This document shows positions 1 to 6,478 of a DNA stretch of 7,191 bases, one piece after another. The notes beneath the pieces were generated by a model. It worked only from the letters and a program-made list of their open reading frames with translations. It searched no databases and was not told where the DNA came from. Source of the DNA: Bacteroidota bacterium (GTDB lineage Bacteria > Bacteroidota > Bacteroidia > Bacteroidales > VadinHA17); contig DAOWNN010000114.1 of assembly GCA_030642585.1 (NCBI GenBank), positions 1 to 7,191 of the forward strand, read 5' to 3'. Each line of letters starts with the position of its first letter. Position 1 is the first letter of the stretch. The translations under genes and the position numbers were made by a program.

Positions 1-987
1 CAGGATAAGCTTTCTTTATCGGCTACCTATTACCAGAATACTATTGAAGATATCCTGATTTGGGTAGGTCTTTCACCTACATCAGGTTTTGATACCCAGT
101 ATGCCAATGCAGCAAGTATGGAGAATAAAGGTTTTGAAATGGATATGGATTATACCATTATTCAGAATAAGGATTTCAATGTGAATGCATACCTTATATG
201 GGCCACGAATGAGAATCTGGTTACTGACCTTGCAGGTACAGCATCCATTAGTCTGGGTTACGGATCTGTAGATTCAAAAGCCATAGTTGGAGAACCATTA
301 GGAGTCCATTGGGGAACAGGTTCTCAAGTCGATGACAATGGTGACTATGTCCTGGATGCCAATGGCTTCCCACAAATTACAAGTAGTCCTGTCAAACTGG
401 GTGACCCTAACCCTGACTGGACCGGTAGCATTGGAGTTAGAGCCAACTGGAAAGGACTTGGTCTGAATGTTTTGTTTGCTCATTCACGTGGTGGAACATT
501 TATGCCAAGAACACTTTGGGTACTTAGGCGATTTGGAACTACAGAGGAAACTGCTAACAGGGTTCTCCTTACGGAGGATCTTGTAAATTATCACGGTGAT
601 GTTATTACTGCTGGGACAACTGTTCGTGGAAATATTGAGAATTTCGGTGGAGGAGATGTTCTGCTTGATGAAACATGGTATCGCACTGGTATTGGTGGAG
701 GATTTGGAGACAACCAGGCTTATAACTTCGGAATGTATGATGCCACATGGACAAGACTAAAAGAACTTTCTTTAAGCTATACTCTTAACTCAGCAAAGTT
801 CAGGGAGAAAACAAGACTCGGATCTGTAGTATTTACAGCTTCCGGCAGGAATTTGTTTGTATGGGATGATATTCCGGGTGTTGATTCTGAGGTCAACCAG
901 GGGGGTGTCAGCAACGGATTTGGTCTGGATTATTTTACCAATCCAAGTACCCGTTCTTTCTTGTTTTCACTCTCTATAACTTACTAA
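1..987 (+). CDS. SusC/RagA-family TonB-linked outer-membrane transporter, C-terminal part (5' truncated)
   Basis: The reading frame is open from the first base to the TAA at 985-987, giving 328 residues of the C-terminal beta-barrel of a SusC-type TonB-dependent transporter; the plug and TonB-box regions lie outside the window. The ATG at 118 is internal, because the codons before it read as barrel sequence (ATYYQNTIEDILIW). Family signs are the late segment LKELSLSYTL, then SGRNLFVWDDIPGVDSEV, and the ending NPSTRSFLFSLSITY, a terminal beta strand with an aromatic last residue as expected for insertion by the BAM machinery. SusC proteins import oligosaccharides, peptides or other nutrients with energy from TonB. 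A SusD-like partner starts 40 bases downstream, so the two are almost certainly cotranscribed. The substrate cannot be inferred from this fragment. Confidence 0.95.
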   Translation, partial: QDKLSLSATYYQNTIEDILIWVGLSPTSGFDTQYANAASMENKGFEMDMDYTIIQNKDFNVNAYLIWATNENLVTDLAGTASISLGYGSVDSKAIVGEPLGVHWGTGSQVDDNGDYVLDANGFPQITSSPVKLGDPNPDWTGSIGVRANWKGLGLNVLFAHSRGGTFMPRTLWVLRRFGTTEETANRVLLTEDLVNYHGDVITAGTTVRGNIENFGGGDVLLDETWYRTGIGGGFGDNQAYNFGMYDATWTRLKELSLSYTLNSAKFREKTRLGSVVFTASGRNLFVWDDIPGVDSEVNQGGVSNGFGLDYFTNPSTRSFLFSLSITY

Positions 988-1027
988 TTGTTTAAACGAA
1001 CTATTTAAATTTAAAACATATAAAATT

Positions 1028-2443
1028 ATGCGAATATTTATTAAAACATTGTTTGTAATGGTGAGTTTGAGCATCTTGTTGACTTCCTGTGAGAAAATGG
1101 TGGAAGGCATCAATGAGAACCCAAACAATCTGGTACAGGCAGATATAGAAGCAAGGCTGCTTTTAACAGGAGCCCAGCTTGCTAATATTGTAGCTCAGAC
1201 AGCTCATATGGCTCGTATTAGCGGAATGTATAGTGGACAACTCATTGGATTTCAATCTTTGCAAGCAAATATCTACGGATATTCTCTTTCTACTGTGGAA
1301 TCTAATCAGACCTGGAGCCGTATCTACGTGGGATGTATTCCCAATGTAAGGGCTATAAGAGACATGGTGCCGGATGACGACCTGATGGTTGGAATCAGTA
1401 AGGTAATGGAAGCGCATGCTATTGGTACTGCTGCTACCATATTTGGAGATGTTCCATATACTGAGATCAATAATCGGGATATTCCGGATCCGGTATTCGA
1501 TAGCCAGGTTTCGGTTTTTACTGCTGCAATTGCACTGCTCGACGATGCTATTCTTGATCTGGGTGCTGCTGATAGCAGGGGGCTTGATGAAGATATCCAT
1601 TTCTCGGGGGATGCAGATCAGTGGATGGCTGCAGCCTATACATTGAAGGCCCGCTACTATTTACAGATGAAGAATTATGGCGCAGCATATACAGCTGCAG
1701 GGAACGGAATTTCTTCTTATACTGATAATTACAGTTTCTTTCCCATTGGTAGTGCTGGAATATTAGGAGATAAAAATTTAACCTGGACTTTACTCCAGGG
1801 ATCCCGTGAAGGAGATCTTGGAACGGGGAACAGCTACCTGATGAGTATTTTGAGTGATACAAGTACATTCTCAAGGAACAATCCGAAAACAGTTGAAGAT
1901 GCCAGGTTCCAGTATTGTGAAGTGATTGAATCACCATCAGCAGATAATCTGGGTATTGCCGCTGAGTTTGAACCAATGGAGCTTGTAAGTTTTGAGGAGA
2001 ATACCCTCATCCTTGCGGAATGTGCTGCAAGAACTGTGGATTTTAACACAGGACTGGGTCATCTCAATGATTTGAGAGCATGGCTGAATACCGGTGGACG
2101 CCTGAATGAAGCTTTTGCAGATTCTACTTACCAGTATGATGCTTATGTTGCTGCTGATTTTGACTCTGGTGATATAGAAAACCCGGATGGTATTGATCCG
2201 ACAAGGGCTCTATTAAGGGAGATAATTGAGGAGCGTTATGTATCTGGCTTTGGAACCTTTATGCCTTATAATGATGTTAGGAGATTGGGTGCCAGTGACA
2301 CCGACCTGATTGTTCCTTTCCCACTCAACCCGGGAGGAACACAGCAGCCGCAAAGGATGCCCTATGCAGAAGATGAAATAGATTCAAATAGTAATCTTGA
2401 TGCAGATCCAGGTTTATATGTAGTAACTGAGGTCAATCAATAA
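1028..2443 (+). CDS. SusD/RagB-family nutrient-binding outer-membrane lipoprotein
   Basis: This 471-residue protein is the surface lipoprotein partner of the SusC channel; SusD proteins cap the channel and capture ligand. Residues 1-20 form a lipoprotein signal peptide (basic MRIFIK, then a hydrophobic core) with lipobox LLTSC, so Cys21 should be lipidated. The mature start, EGINENPNNL, is typical of the shorter SusD-like group (the one I know as SusD-like_2). Further family signs are GDVPYTE at about 140-146, a TPR-like helix pair at about 199-225 (LKARYYLQMKNYGAAY), and a C-terminal block EERYVSGFGTFMPYNDVRR at about 401-419 followed by a proline-rich segment with RMPYAEDEI. The start is the first ATG; the upstream sequence is A-rich without a clear Shine-Dalgarno, normal for Bacteroidota. 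No enzyme gene follows before the terminator, so the substrate remains unknown. Confidence 0.95.
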   Translation: MRIFIKTLFVMVSLSILLTSCEKMVEGINENPNNLVQADIEARLLLTGAQLANIVAQTAHMARISGMYSGQLIGFQSLQANIYGYSLSTVESNQTWSRIYVGCIPNVRAIRDMVPDDDLMVGISKVMEAHAIGTAATIFGDVPYTEINNRDIPDPVFDSQVSVFTAAIALLDDAILDLGAADSRGLDEDIHFSGDADQWMAAAYTLKARYYLQMKNYGAAYTAAGNGISSYTDNYSFFPIGSAGILGDKNLTWTLLQGSREGDLGTGNSYLMSILSDTSTFSRNNPKTVEDARFQYCEVIESPSADNLGIAAEFEPMELVSFEENTLILAECAARTVDFNTGLGHLNDLRAWLNTGGRLNEAFADSTYQYDAYVAADFDSGDIENPDGIDPTRALLREIIEERYVSGFGTFMPYNDVRRLGASDTDLIVPFPLNPGGTQQPQRMPYAEDEIDSNSNLDADPGLYVVTEVNQ

Positions 2444-2497
2444 ACAATTCTAAGGACACCGGATATTTAGGGGTCCAACAGAATTAGCATATATATT

Positions 2498-2532
2498 AGC
2501 AGTCGCAGAATTTTTCTGCGACTGCTTTTTTT
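2498..2532 (+). terminator. Rho-independent terminator closing the susC/susD operon
   Basis: A perfect 13-bp stem, AGCAGTCGCAGAA at 2498-2510 paired with TTCTGCGACTGCT at 2514-2526, encloses a TTT loop and runs directly into a T tract at 2526-2532. It lies 55 bases after the susD stop. A weaker hairpin with one mismatch (GGACACC at 2454-2460, GGGGTCC at 2470-2476) precedes it and may help pausing or protect the mRNA end. Confidence 0.92.
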
Positions 2533-2585
2533 GTAATGCTTACTATGACTTTTTTATTGAGGGTGTCCAAAAATGATATTAGTGA

Positions 2586-2610
2586 GTCATTCTGAATTTA
2601 TTTCAGAATC
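2586..2610 (+). repeat. REP-like hairpin unit, left copy
   Basis: GTCATTCTGAA is followed by a short loop and TTCAGAATC. The pairing arms are ATTCTGAA (2589-2596) and TTCAGAAT (2602-2609) with a 5-base loop. The reverse complement of the downstream unit begins GTCATCCTGAACTT and ends AAGTTCAGGATC, so both copies share the frame GTCAT(T/C)CTGAA(T/C)TT ... TTCAG(A/G)ATC and lie in opposite orientation. The motif resembles short palindromic intergenic repeats I recall from Bacteroidota genomes, but I could not check this. Confidence 0.6.
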
Positions 2611-2631
2611 TTAAGTTATTGATTATAAACA

Positions 2632-2690
2632 GATCCTGAACTTAGCGCAGCGGTCTCATGAACAAAGTGAATAATCAAGTTCAGGATGAC
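2632..2690 (-). repeat. REP-like hairpin unit, right copy (inverted, expanded loop)
   Basis: ATCCTGAACTT (2633-2643) pairs with AAGTTCAGGAT (2677-2687), an 11-bp perfect stem closed by a 33-base loop. Read on the minus strand it begins GTCATCCTGAACTT, matching the left copy at 2586. The loop is much longer than the left copy's 5 bases, which suggests an insertion into the loop of this copy or a different subclass of unit. Confidence 0.6.
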
Positions 2691-2736
2691 GATACGCGTT
2701 ATGCTTACTTTTTGGACACCCTCCTAATTTTTGATC

Positions 2737-2757
2737 TTCAGGCTTCAAGCTTCATTC
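2737..2757. repeat. Short degenerate 7-base tandem repeat
   Basis: Three consecutive units TTCAGGC, TTCAAGC and TTCATTC differ at one to three positions. This is weak and may be chance in a T/C-rich stretch, but it resembles the other short tandem repeats in the second intergenic region. Confidence 0.3.
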
Positions 2758-2829
2758 TTTATTTCAGCCTTCTTTGCCAAACCTTAGCCTTTTTCTTTCA
2801 CACTTTCACAGTGTTTCACAAAAAAAACG

Positions 2830-2837
2830 TACTTTTG
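2830..2837 (+). promoter_or_regulatory. Candidate rpsA promoter (-7 box TACTTTTG)
   Basis: TACTTTTG matches the Bacteroidota -7 consensus TAnnTTTG used by the primary sigma factor. The -33 box is poor: TTTC at 2804-2807 lies 22 bases upstream. A run of eight A at 2820-2827 fills the spacer just before the box. Transcription would start near 2842-2845, leaving a leader of about 50 bases that is strongly A/T-rich and shows no Shine-Dalgarno, in keeping with an unstructured ribosome landing site. Confidence 0.6.
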
Positions 2838-2891
2838 CATGCTGAAAAATATATATATTGTCTAACTTATTAACTATTAATTGTTTTACTA

Positions 2892-5111
2892 ATGACTGAA
2901 AAGACTGTAAAAGCTCCAAAGGAAGAACTTGTTGAGAATAAAGAACAGGTAAAATCTGAAGAGAAAAAAACAAAAACCACTTCGAAGGCTAAAACAGAGC
3001 CATCTGAAAAACCTGCAAAAGCTAAGACCACTGTTAAAGCCACCGCAAAATCTGACAAAAAGGAAAAAGCAGAAAAAAAGGAAGCTAAAATTGCTGCAGC
3101 TAAAAAAGCCACAACTGCAAAAACTACTGAAAAGAAAGAGGAAAAGAAAGATACCCCGGCTGCTGTAAAAGCAGAAGCTTTGTCTACTAACAAGCAGGAA
3201 AAATCTAAAACTCCTGTAGCTGAAAAAGCAGATGTTCCTGCCGAAGAAAAAAAAGAAACTGTTGCTGAAAAGCAAGAAGAAAAAAAGTCAAAAACCACTA
3301 AAGCCCCGAAGGAGACAACACCGGTGGAAGAAGAGTTTGACTGGGACCAATTTGAAAGCTCCACTGATGAGTATACAGAGAAGAAGAGATCAGAATACGA
3401 GACTCTTTATGATAATACCTTTTCAAAAATTGCAGCGCATGAAGTAGTGGATGGGTCGGTTATCAGTATGAATAGCAGGGAAGTTGTTATTAATATTGGC
3501 TATAAGTCTGAAGGAATTGTAAGCTTAAATGAATTTCGCTATAACCCTGAACTAAAGGTAGACGATACTGTTGAAGTATATGTAGAAAGTAAAGAAGACA
3601 AAGATGGTCAGCTTATACTTTCTCATAAAAAAGCACGATCACTCAGATCATGGGACAGGGTGAATGAAGCACTTGGAAAGGATGAAATTATCAATGGGTT
3701 CATTAAATGTCGTACAAAAGGCGGAATGATCGTTGACGTATTTGGTATTGAAGCTTTTTTGCCAGGATCTCAAATTGACGTGAAACCCATTCGCGACTAT
3801 GATATTTATGTTGGTAAGACTATGGAATTCAAGGTAGTTAAGATCAACAACGACTTTAAGAATGTGGTGGTTTCTCACAAAGCCTTGATTGAAGCCGAGC
3901 TTGAGCTACAGAAGAAAGAGATTATAGCAAAACTTGAGAAAGGTCAGGTTCTGGAGGGAACAGTGAAAAATATAACTTCCTATGGAGTATTTATTGACCT
4001 TGGTGGTGTTGATGGGCTTATTCATATTACCGACCTCTCATGGGGACGTGTAAATCATCCTGAAGAGGTTGTTGAACTTGATCAGAAACTGAATGTTGTA
4101 ATTCTTGATTTTAATGATGATAAGAAAAGAATAGCTTTAGGTCTGAAGCAATTGTCACCTCATCCATGGGATTCACTGGATGAGAAAATGAAAATAGGAG
4201 ATAAAGTACATGGTAAGGTTGTGGTACTTGCAGATTATGGTGCTTTTATTGAGATTGCTCCCGGGGTTGAAGGTCTTATTCATGTTTCAGAAATGTCATG
4301 GTCACAACATTTAAGGAGTGCCCAGGAATTCCTGAAGGTTGGAGATGAAGTGGACGCTGTAATTCTTACACTTGATCGTGAAGAAAGAAAAATGTCACTT
4401 GGATTAAAACAATTGAAGCCGGATCCATGGGATAAAATCGAGAAAAAGTATCCTGTTGGAACACAACATACTGCCAAAGTGAGAAACTTTACCAATTTTG
4501 GTGTATTTGTAGAAATTGAAGAAGGGGTGGATGGATTGATTCATATCTCTGATCTTTCATGGACTAAAAAAGTGAAACACCCTGCTGAATTTACAGCCAT
4601 TGGAGATGAAATTGAAGTAGTTGTGTTGGAAATTGATAAAGATAACCGGAGATTGAGTCTGGGACACAAGCAGCTGGAAGAGAATCCATGGGATGTATTT
4701 GAAACTGTATTTACAATGGATTCAATTCATGATGGCACTGTACTTGAGGTGTTTGATAAAGGTGCTATTGTTGCCTTACCTTATGGAGTTGAAGGATTTG
4801 TTGGTTTAAGGCATATCAAAAAGGAAGATGGCACAAAAGTGCAGGCAGATGAGAAGTTGAAATTTAAGGTAATTGAATTCAACAAGGGTGCAAAACGGAT
4901 AGTTCTTTCTCATACTCGTGTATTTGAAGATGATGCCAAACCTAAAGTAAGATCTGAAAAAGCAACTAAAAAGTCAGAAGCTCAAAAGGCTGCCAGAAAA
5001 GTAAAAACCAATCTTAAATCAACAACTCTTGGCGATATCACTGATCTGGCAAAACTGAAATCAGAGATGGAAGAAAACGAAAAGAAAACAGGGAAAGAAA
5101 AGAAAAAATAA
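2892..5111 (+). CDS. rpsA: 30S ribosomal protein S1 with long Lys/Glu/Ala/Thr N-terminal extension
   Basis: Ribosomal protein bS1 binds mRNA on the small subunit and helps unfold and dock it for initiation. The 739-residue product has six S1 (OB-fold) domains at about 184-249, 264-332, 351-420, 436-506, 523-593 and 609-678. Domains 3-5 are the most canonical (e.g. YGVFIDLGGVDGLIHITDLSW), and PWD linkers recur after domains 3, 4 and 5. The usual bacteroidotal start of the core is FDWDQFE at 149-155. Before it lie about 147 residues composed mainly of Lys, Glu, Ala and Thr, with no Arg, Gly, Cys, His or aromatic residue. A Lys-rich tail follows domain 6 (679-739). The ATG at 2892 lies about 50 bases after the promoter; the next in-frame ATG is inside domain 1. 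A GTG at 3324 is a possible second start. It is probably cotranscribed with the STAS gene and rnz. Confidence 0.97.
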   Translation: MTEKTVKAPKEELVENKEQVKSEEKKTKTTSKAKTEPSEKPAKAKTTVKATAKSDKKEKAEKKEAKIAAAKKATTAKTTEKKEEKKDTPAAVKAEALSTNKQEKSKTPVAEKADVPAEEKKETVAEKQEEKKSKTTKAPKETTPVEEEFDWDQFESSTDEYTEKKRSEYETLYDNTFSKIAAHEVVDGSVISMNSREVVINIGYKSEGIVSLNEFRYNPELKVDDTVEVYVESKEDKDGQLILSHKKARSLRSWDRVNEALGKDEIINGFIKCRTKGGMIVDVFGIEAFLPGSQIDVKPIRDYDIYVGKTMEFKVVKINNDFKNVVVSHKALIEAELELQKKEIIAKLEKGQVLEGTVKNITSYGVFIDLGGVDGLIHITDLSWGRVNHPEEVVELDQKLNVVILDFNDDKKRIALGLKQLSPHPWDSLDEKMKIGDKVHGKVVVLADYGAFIEIAPGVEGLIHVSEMSWSQHLRSAQEFLKVGDEVDAVILTLDREERKMSLGLKQLKPDPWDKIEKKYPVGTQHTAKVRNFTNFGVFVEIEEGVDGLIHISDLSWTKKVKHPAEFTAIGDEIEVVVLEIDKDNRRLSLGHKQLEENPWDVFETVFTMDSIHDGTVLEVFDKGAIVALPYGVEGFVGLRHIKKEDGTKVQADEKLKFKVIEFNKGAKRIVLSHTRVFEDDAKPKVRSEKATKKSEAQKAARKVKTNLKSTTLGDITDLAKLKSEMEENEKKTGKEKKK

Positions 5112-5128
5112 TTATCTTTAAGATAAAA
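5112..5128. repeat. Small palindrome in the rpsA-STAS spacer
   Basis: TTATCTT (5112-5118) and AAGATAA (5120-5126) form an A/T-only inverted repeat immediately after the rpsA stop, followed by AA. The stem is too weak and lacks a T tract, so it is not a convincing terminator. At most it is a minor processing or attenuation site between rpsA and the next gene. Confidence 0.3.
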
Positions 5129-5141
5129 TTAATTCATTTCC

Positions 5142-5489
5142 ATGGAATTTAACATTGAAAAACGCGATAAATACACTTTGATCCAGGTTCAGGATGAGAA
5201 GCTTGATACCCATATTGCCCCTGGCTTGAAATCTGAAATGGTATTGATATCAGGAAATGGGGAGAAGAATATTGTATTAGACCTAATCAAATGTAAATAT
5301 TGTGACTCCAGTGGCCTTAGTGCAATTCTTGTTGCTAACCGGCTTTGTAAGAATGCAAACGGAACTTTTGTGCTTTCCGGTTTAAATGAGGCAGTGGAAA
5401 GATTGATAACAATTTCTCAGTTGGATTCAGTTTTGAATATTTCAGAAACTGTTGATGAAGCTGAAGGTATATTTGATGTTGAAGAGTAA
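5142..5489 (+). CDS. STAS-domain protein, anti-sigma factor antagonist-like
   Basis: This 115-residue protein is a single STAS domain, the fold of SpoIIAA/RsbV-type anti-sigma factor antagonists. The hallmark is CDSSGLSAIL at 54-63: by comparison with Bacillus SpoIIAA (Asp57-Ser58-Ser59-Gly) the switch serine would be Ser56, phosphorylated by a partner kinase and then released from it. Other family features are the strand KNIVLDLIKCKYCDSS leading into the switch loop and the GTFVLSGLNEAVERLI segment near the C-terminus. No RsbW-like kinase, PP2C phosphatase or sigma factor gene is in the window, so the partner is unknown. It starts 30 bases after rpsA and ends 11 bases before rnz, so it is probably cotranscribed with both. 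The start has no Shine-Dalgarno. No transmembrane segment is seen, so it should be cytoplasmic. Confidence 0.9.
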   Translation: MEFNIEKRDKYTLIQVQDEKLDTHIAPGLKSEMVLISGNGEKNIVLDLIKCKYCDSSGLSAILVANRLCKNANGTFVLSGLNEAVERLITISQLDSVLNISETVDEAEGIFDVEE

Positions 5490-5494
5490 GGAGG
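5488..5494 (+). promoter_or_regulatory. Strong Shine-Dalgarno for rnz, overlapping the STAS stop codon
   Basis: AAGGAGG begins inside the TAA stop (5487-5489) of the STAS gene and sits 6 bases before the GTG at 5501. It decides the rnz start: the frame has a TGA at 5480-5482 and no ATG between that and the conserved N-terminus. The overlap suggests termination and reinitiation coupling between the two genes. Confidence 0.8.
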
Positions 5495-5500
5495 ACTAAA

Positions 5501-6412
5501 GTGTCTTTTTCTTTTACAGTTTTAGGCAGTAGCTCAGCTTTACCTACCTCAACACGAAATTTATCCGCTTATGTATTGCATATACATGAGCGGATTTTTT
5601 TATTGGATTGCGGGGAGGGAACGCAGATTCAATTGAGGAAAAATAAGATAAAATTTGGACGACTAAATCATATATTTATCAGTCATATTCATGGAGATCA
5701 TAGCTTTGGACTGTTTGGCTTGTTATCATCATTTAATCTGATGGGCAGGAAAAATGATCTTCACATTTATGCACCACCCGAACTTGAAAATATCCTGAAC
5801 ATACATTTTGAACTTTTTGGTATTAAATTAAAATATTCCCTGATTTTTCACAGGGTAAATTGCAATAGTTCAGAAAGAATATATGAAGATAAACAGGTTT
5901 ATGTTGATAGTTTTCCCCTTGTGCACCGCATTCCTACTTGTGGATATTTGTTTGTTGAAAAAGAGAAACCCCGGAGTTTGAAACCCGAGATGATAGATTT
6001 GTACAGTATTCCCATTGATCAGAGGCAGGGGATTAAGAATGGTGCTGATTTCATCAAAGAATCGGGGCAGATAGTTCCAAACAACATTTTGACTGACGAT
6101 CCACCACCTGGCCGGTCATTTGCATATTGTACAGATACCAGGTTCCACCGAGGAATTGTTTCCAAAATAAAAAATATTGACCTGCTATTTCATGAGTCTA
6201 CCTATATGGATGAAGATGCAAATCTGGCAAAAAGCAACTTTCATTCAACCGCGAGGGAGGCAGCTATGATTGCAAAAGAAGCCGGAGTTAAAAAACTCAT
6301 ACTGGGCCATTTTTCAACAAGGTACAAAGACCTGAACTTACTTCTAAATGAAGCCAGGAAGGTTTTTCCTGAGAGCTTTCTTGCGGAGGATGGGCAGATG
6401 TGGAACGTTTAA
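5501..6412 (+). CDS. rnz: Ribonuclease Z (tRNA 3' processing endonuclease)
   Basis: RNase Z cuts tRNA precursors after the discriminator base to produce the 3' end. It is a cytoplasmic, zinc-dependent metallo-beta-lactamase-fold enzyme. The 303-residue length is normal for the short bacterial form. The signature is SHIHGDH at 61-67, giving His62, His64, Asp66 and His67 as metal ligands; the remaining ligands are His142 (HRIPTCGY), Asp212 (TDTR) and His270 (LILGHFSTRY), close to the E. coli enzyme's positions. The HEST motif is at 231-234 with another conserved His at 248, and LLDCGEGTQIQL at 34-45 is typical. The start is GTG, backed by a strong Shine-Dalgarno overlapping the upstream stop. 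All ligands are present, so the enzyme should be active. I see no convincing terminator after the stop. Confidence 0.96.
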   Translation: MSFSFTVLGSSSALPTSTRNLSAYVLHIHERIFLLDCGEGTQIQLRKNKIKFGRLNHIFISHIHGDHSFGLFGLLSSFNLMGRKNDLHIYAPPELENILNIHFELFGIKLKYSLIFHRVNCNSSERIYEDKQVYVDSFPLVHRIPTCGYLFVEKEKPRSLKPEMIDLYSIPIDQRQGIKNGADFIKESGQIVPNNILTDDPPPGRSFAYCTDTRFHRGIVSKIKNIDLLFHESTYMDEDANLAKSNFHSTAREAAMIAKEAGVKKLILGHFSTRYKDLNLLLNEARKVFPESFLAEDGQMWNV

Positions 6413-6431
6413 GTAAGGTATGTAATAAGAG

Positions 6432-6463
6432 GGAATATTGGAATATTGGAATAATGGAATAAC
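6432..6463. repeat. 8-base tandem repeat, four units
   Basis: Units are GGAATATT (6432-6439), GGAATATT (6440-6447), GGAATAAT (6448-6455) and GGAATAAC (6456-6463). The first two are identical; the third and fourth differ by one and two bases. It begins about 20 bases after the rnz stop. The type of repeat resembles intergenic tandem arrays I recall from other Bacteroidota, unverified. Confidence 0.85.
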
Positions 6464-6478
6464 AAAAATGCCAATGTA

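Larger units (their letters stand above)
2559..2723. mobile_element. Composite palindromic element (MITE- or BIME-like)
   Basis: A 15-base sequence, GAGGGTGTCCAAAAA at 2559-2573, recurs as a perfect reverse complement, TTTTTGGACACCCTC, at 2709-2723. The 135 bases between contain two further nested inverted repeats that face each other (2586-2610 and 2632-2690). Terminal inverted repeats, about 165 bases of length and no coding capacity fit a non-autonomous transposable element or a paired REP-like element mobilised in trans. I see no target-site duplication at either edge, so insertion by transposition is an inference. It sits between the susD terminator and the rpsA promoter without disturbing either. 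Confidence 0.6.
2444..2891. other. Intergenic region between susD and rpsA
   Basis: This 448-base stretch has no gene I can support. In order it holds the susD terminator, a composite inverted-repeat element (2559-2723), a short degenerate 7-base tandem repeat (2737-2757), a pyrimidine-rich stretch of C, T and A to about 2820, a run of eight A (2820-2827), the rpsA promoter and its A/T-rich leader. A 71-codon plus-strand frame at 2658-2873 starts inside the repeat element and runs through the promoter, so I treat it as chance. Confidence 0.8.

Noticed and set aside
118..120. ATG at 118 as the start of the SusC gene
   Set aside because: The same frame is open to base 1 and reads as SusC barrel sequence before the ATG, so the gene is truncated by the window and does not start here.
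1163..2049. Minus-strand and alternative-frame readings across susD (1163-1600, 1548-1976, 1834-2049 minus; 1416-1646 plus)
   Set aside because: All are shadows within a clear SusD coding sequence; none shows a known domain.
2706..2733. Promoter-like TACTTTTTG and TAATTTTTG at and next to the right end of the inverted-repeat element
   Set aside because: Both have three bases instead of two between TA and TTTG, so neither fits the TAnnTTTG box, and the boxes sit in generally T-rich sequence.
2658..2873. 71-codon plus-strand reading frame MNKVNNQVQDDD...
   Set aside because: It begins inside the right REP-like unit, crosses the outer inverted repeat and runs through the rpsA promoter. It has no recognisable domain and its composition follows the underlying T-rich intergenic DNA.
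2870..3364. Minus-strand Ser/Phe/Ala-rich reading frames opposite the start of rpsA
   Set aside because: They are the antisense reading of the Lys/Glu-rich S1 extension (AAA and GAA codons read as TTT and TTC), with no start signal or promoter of their own.
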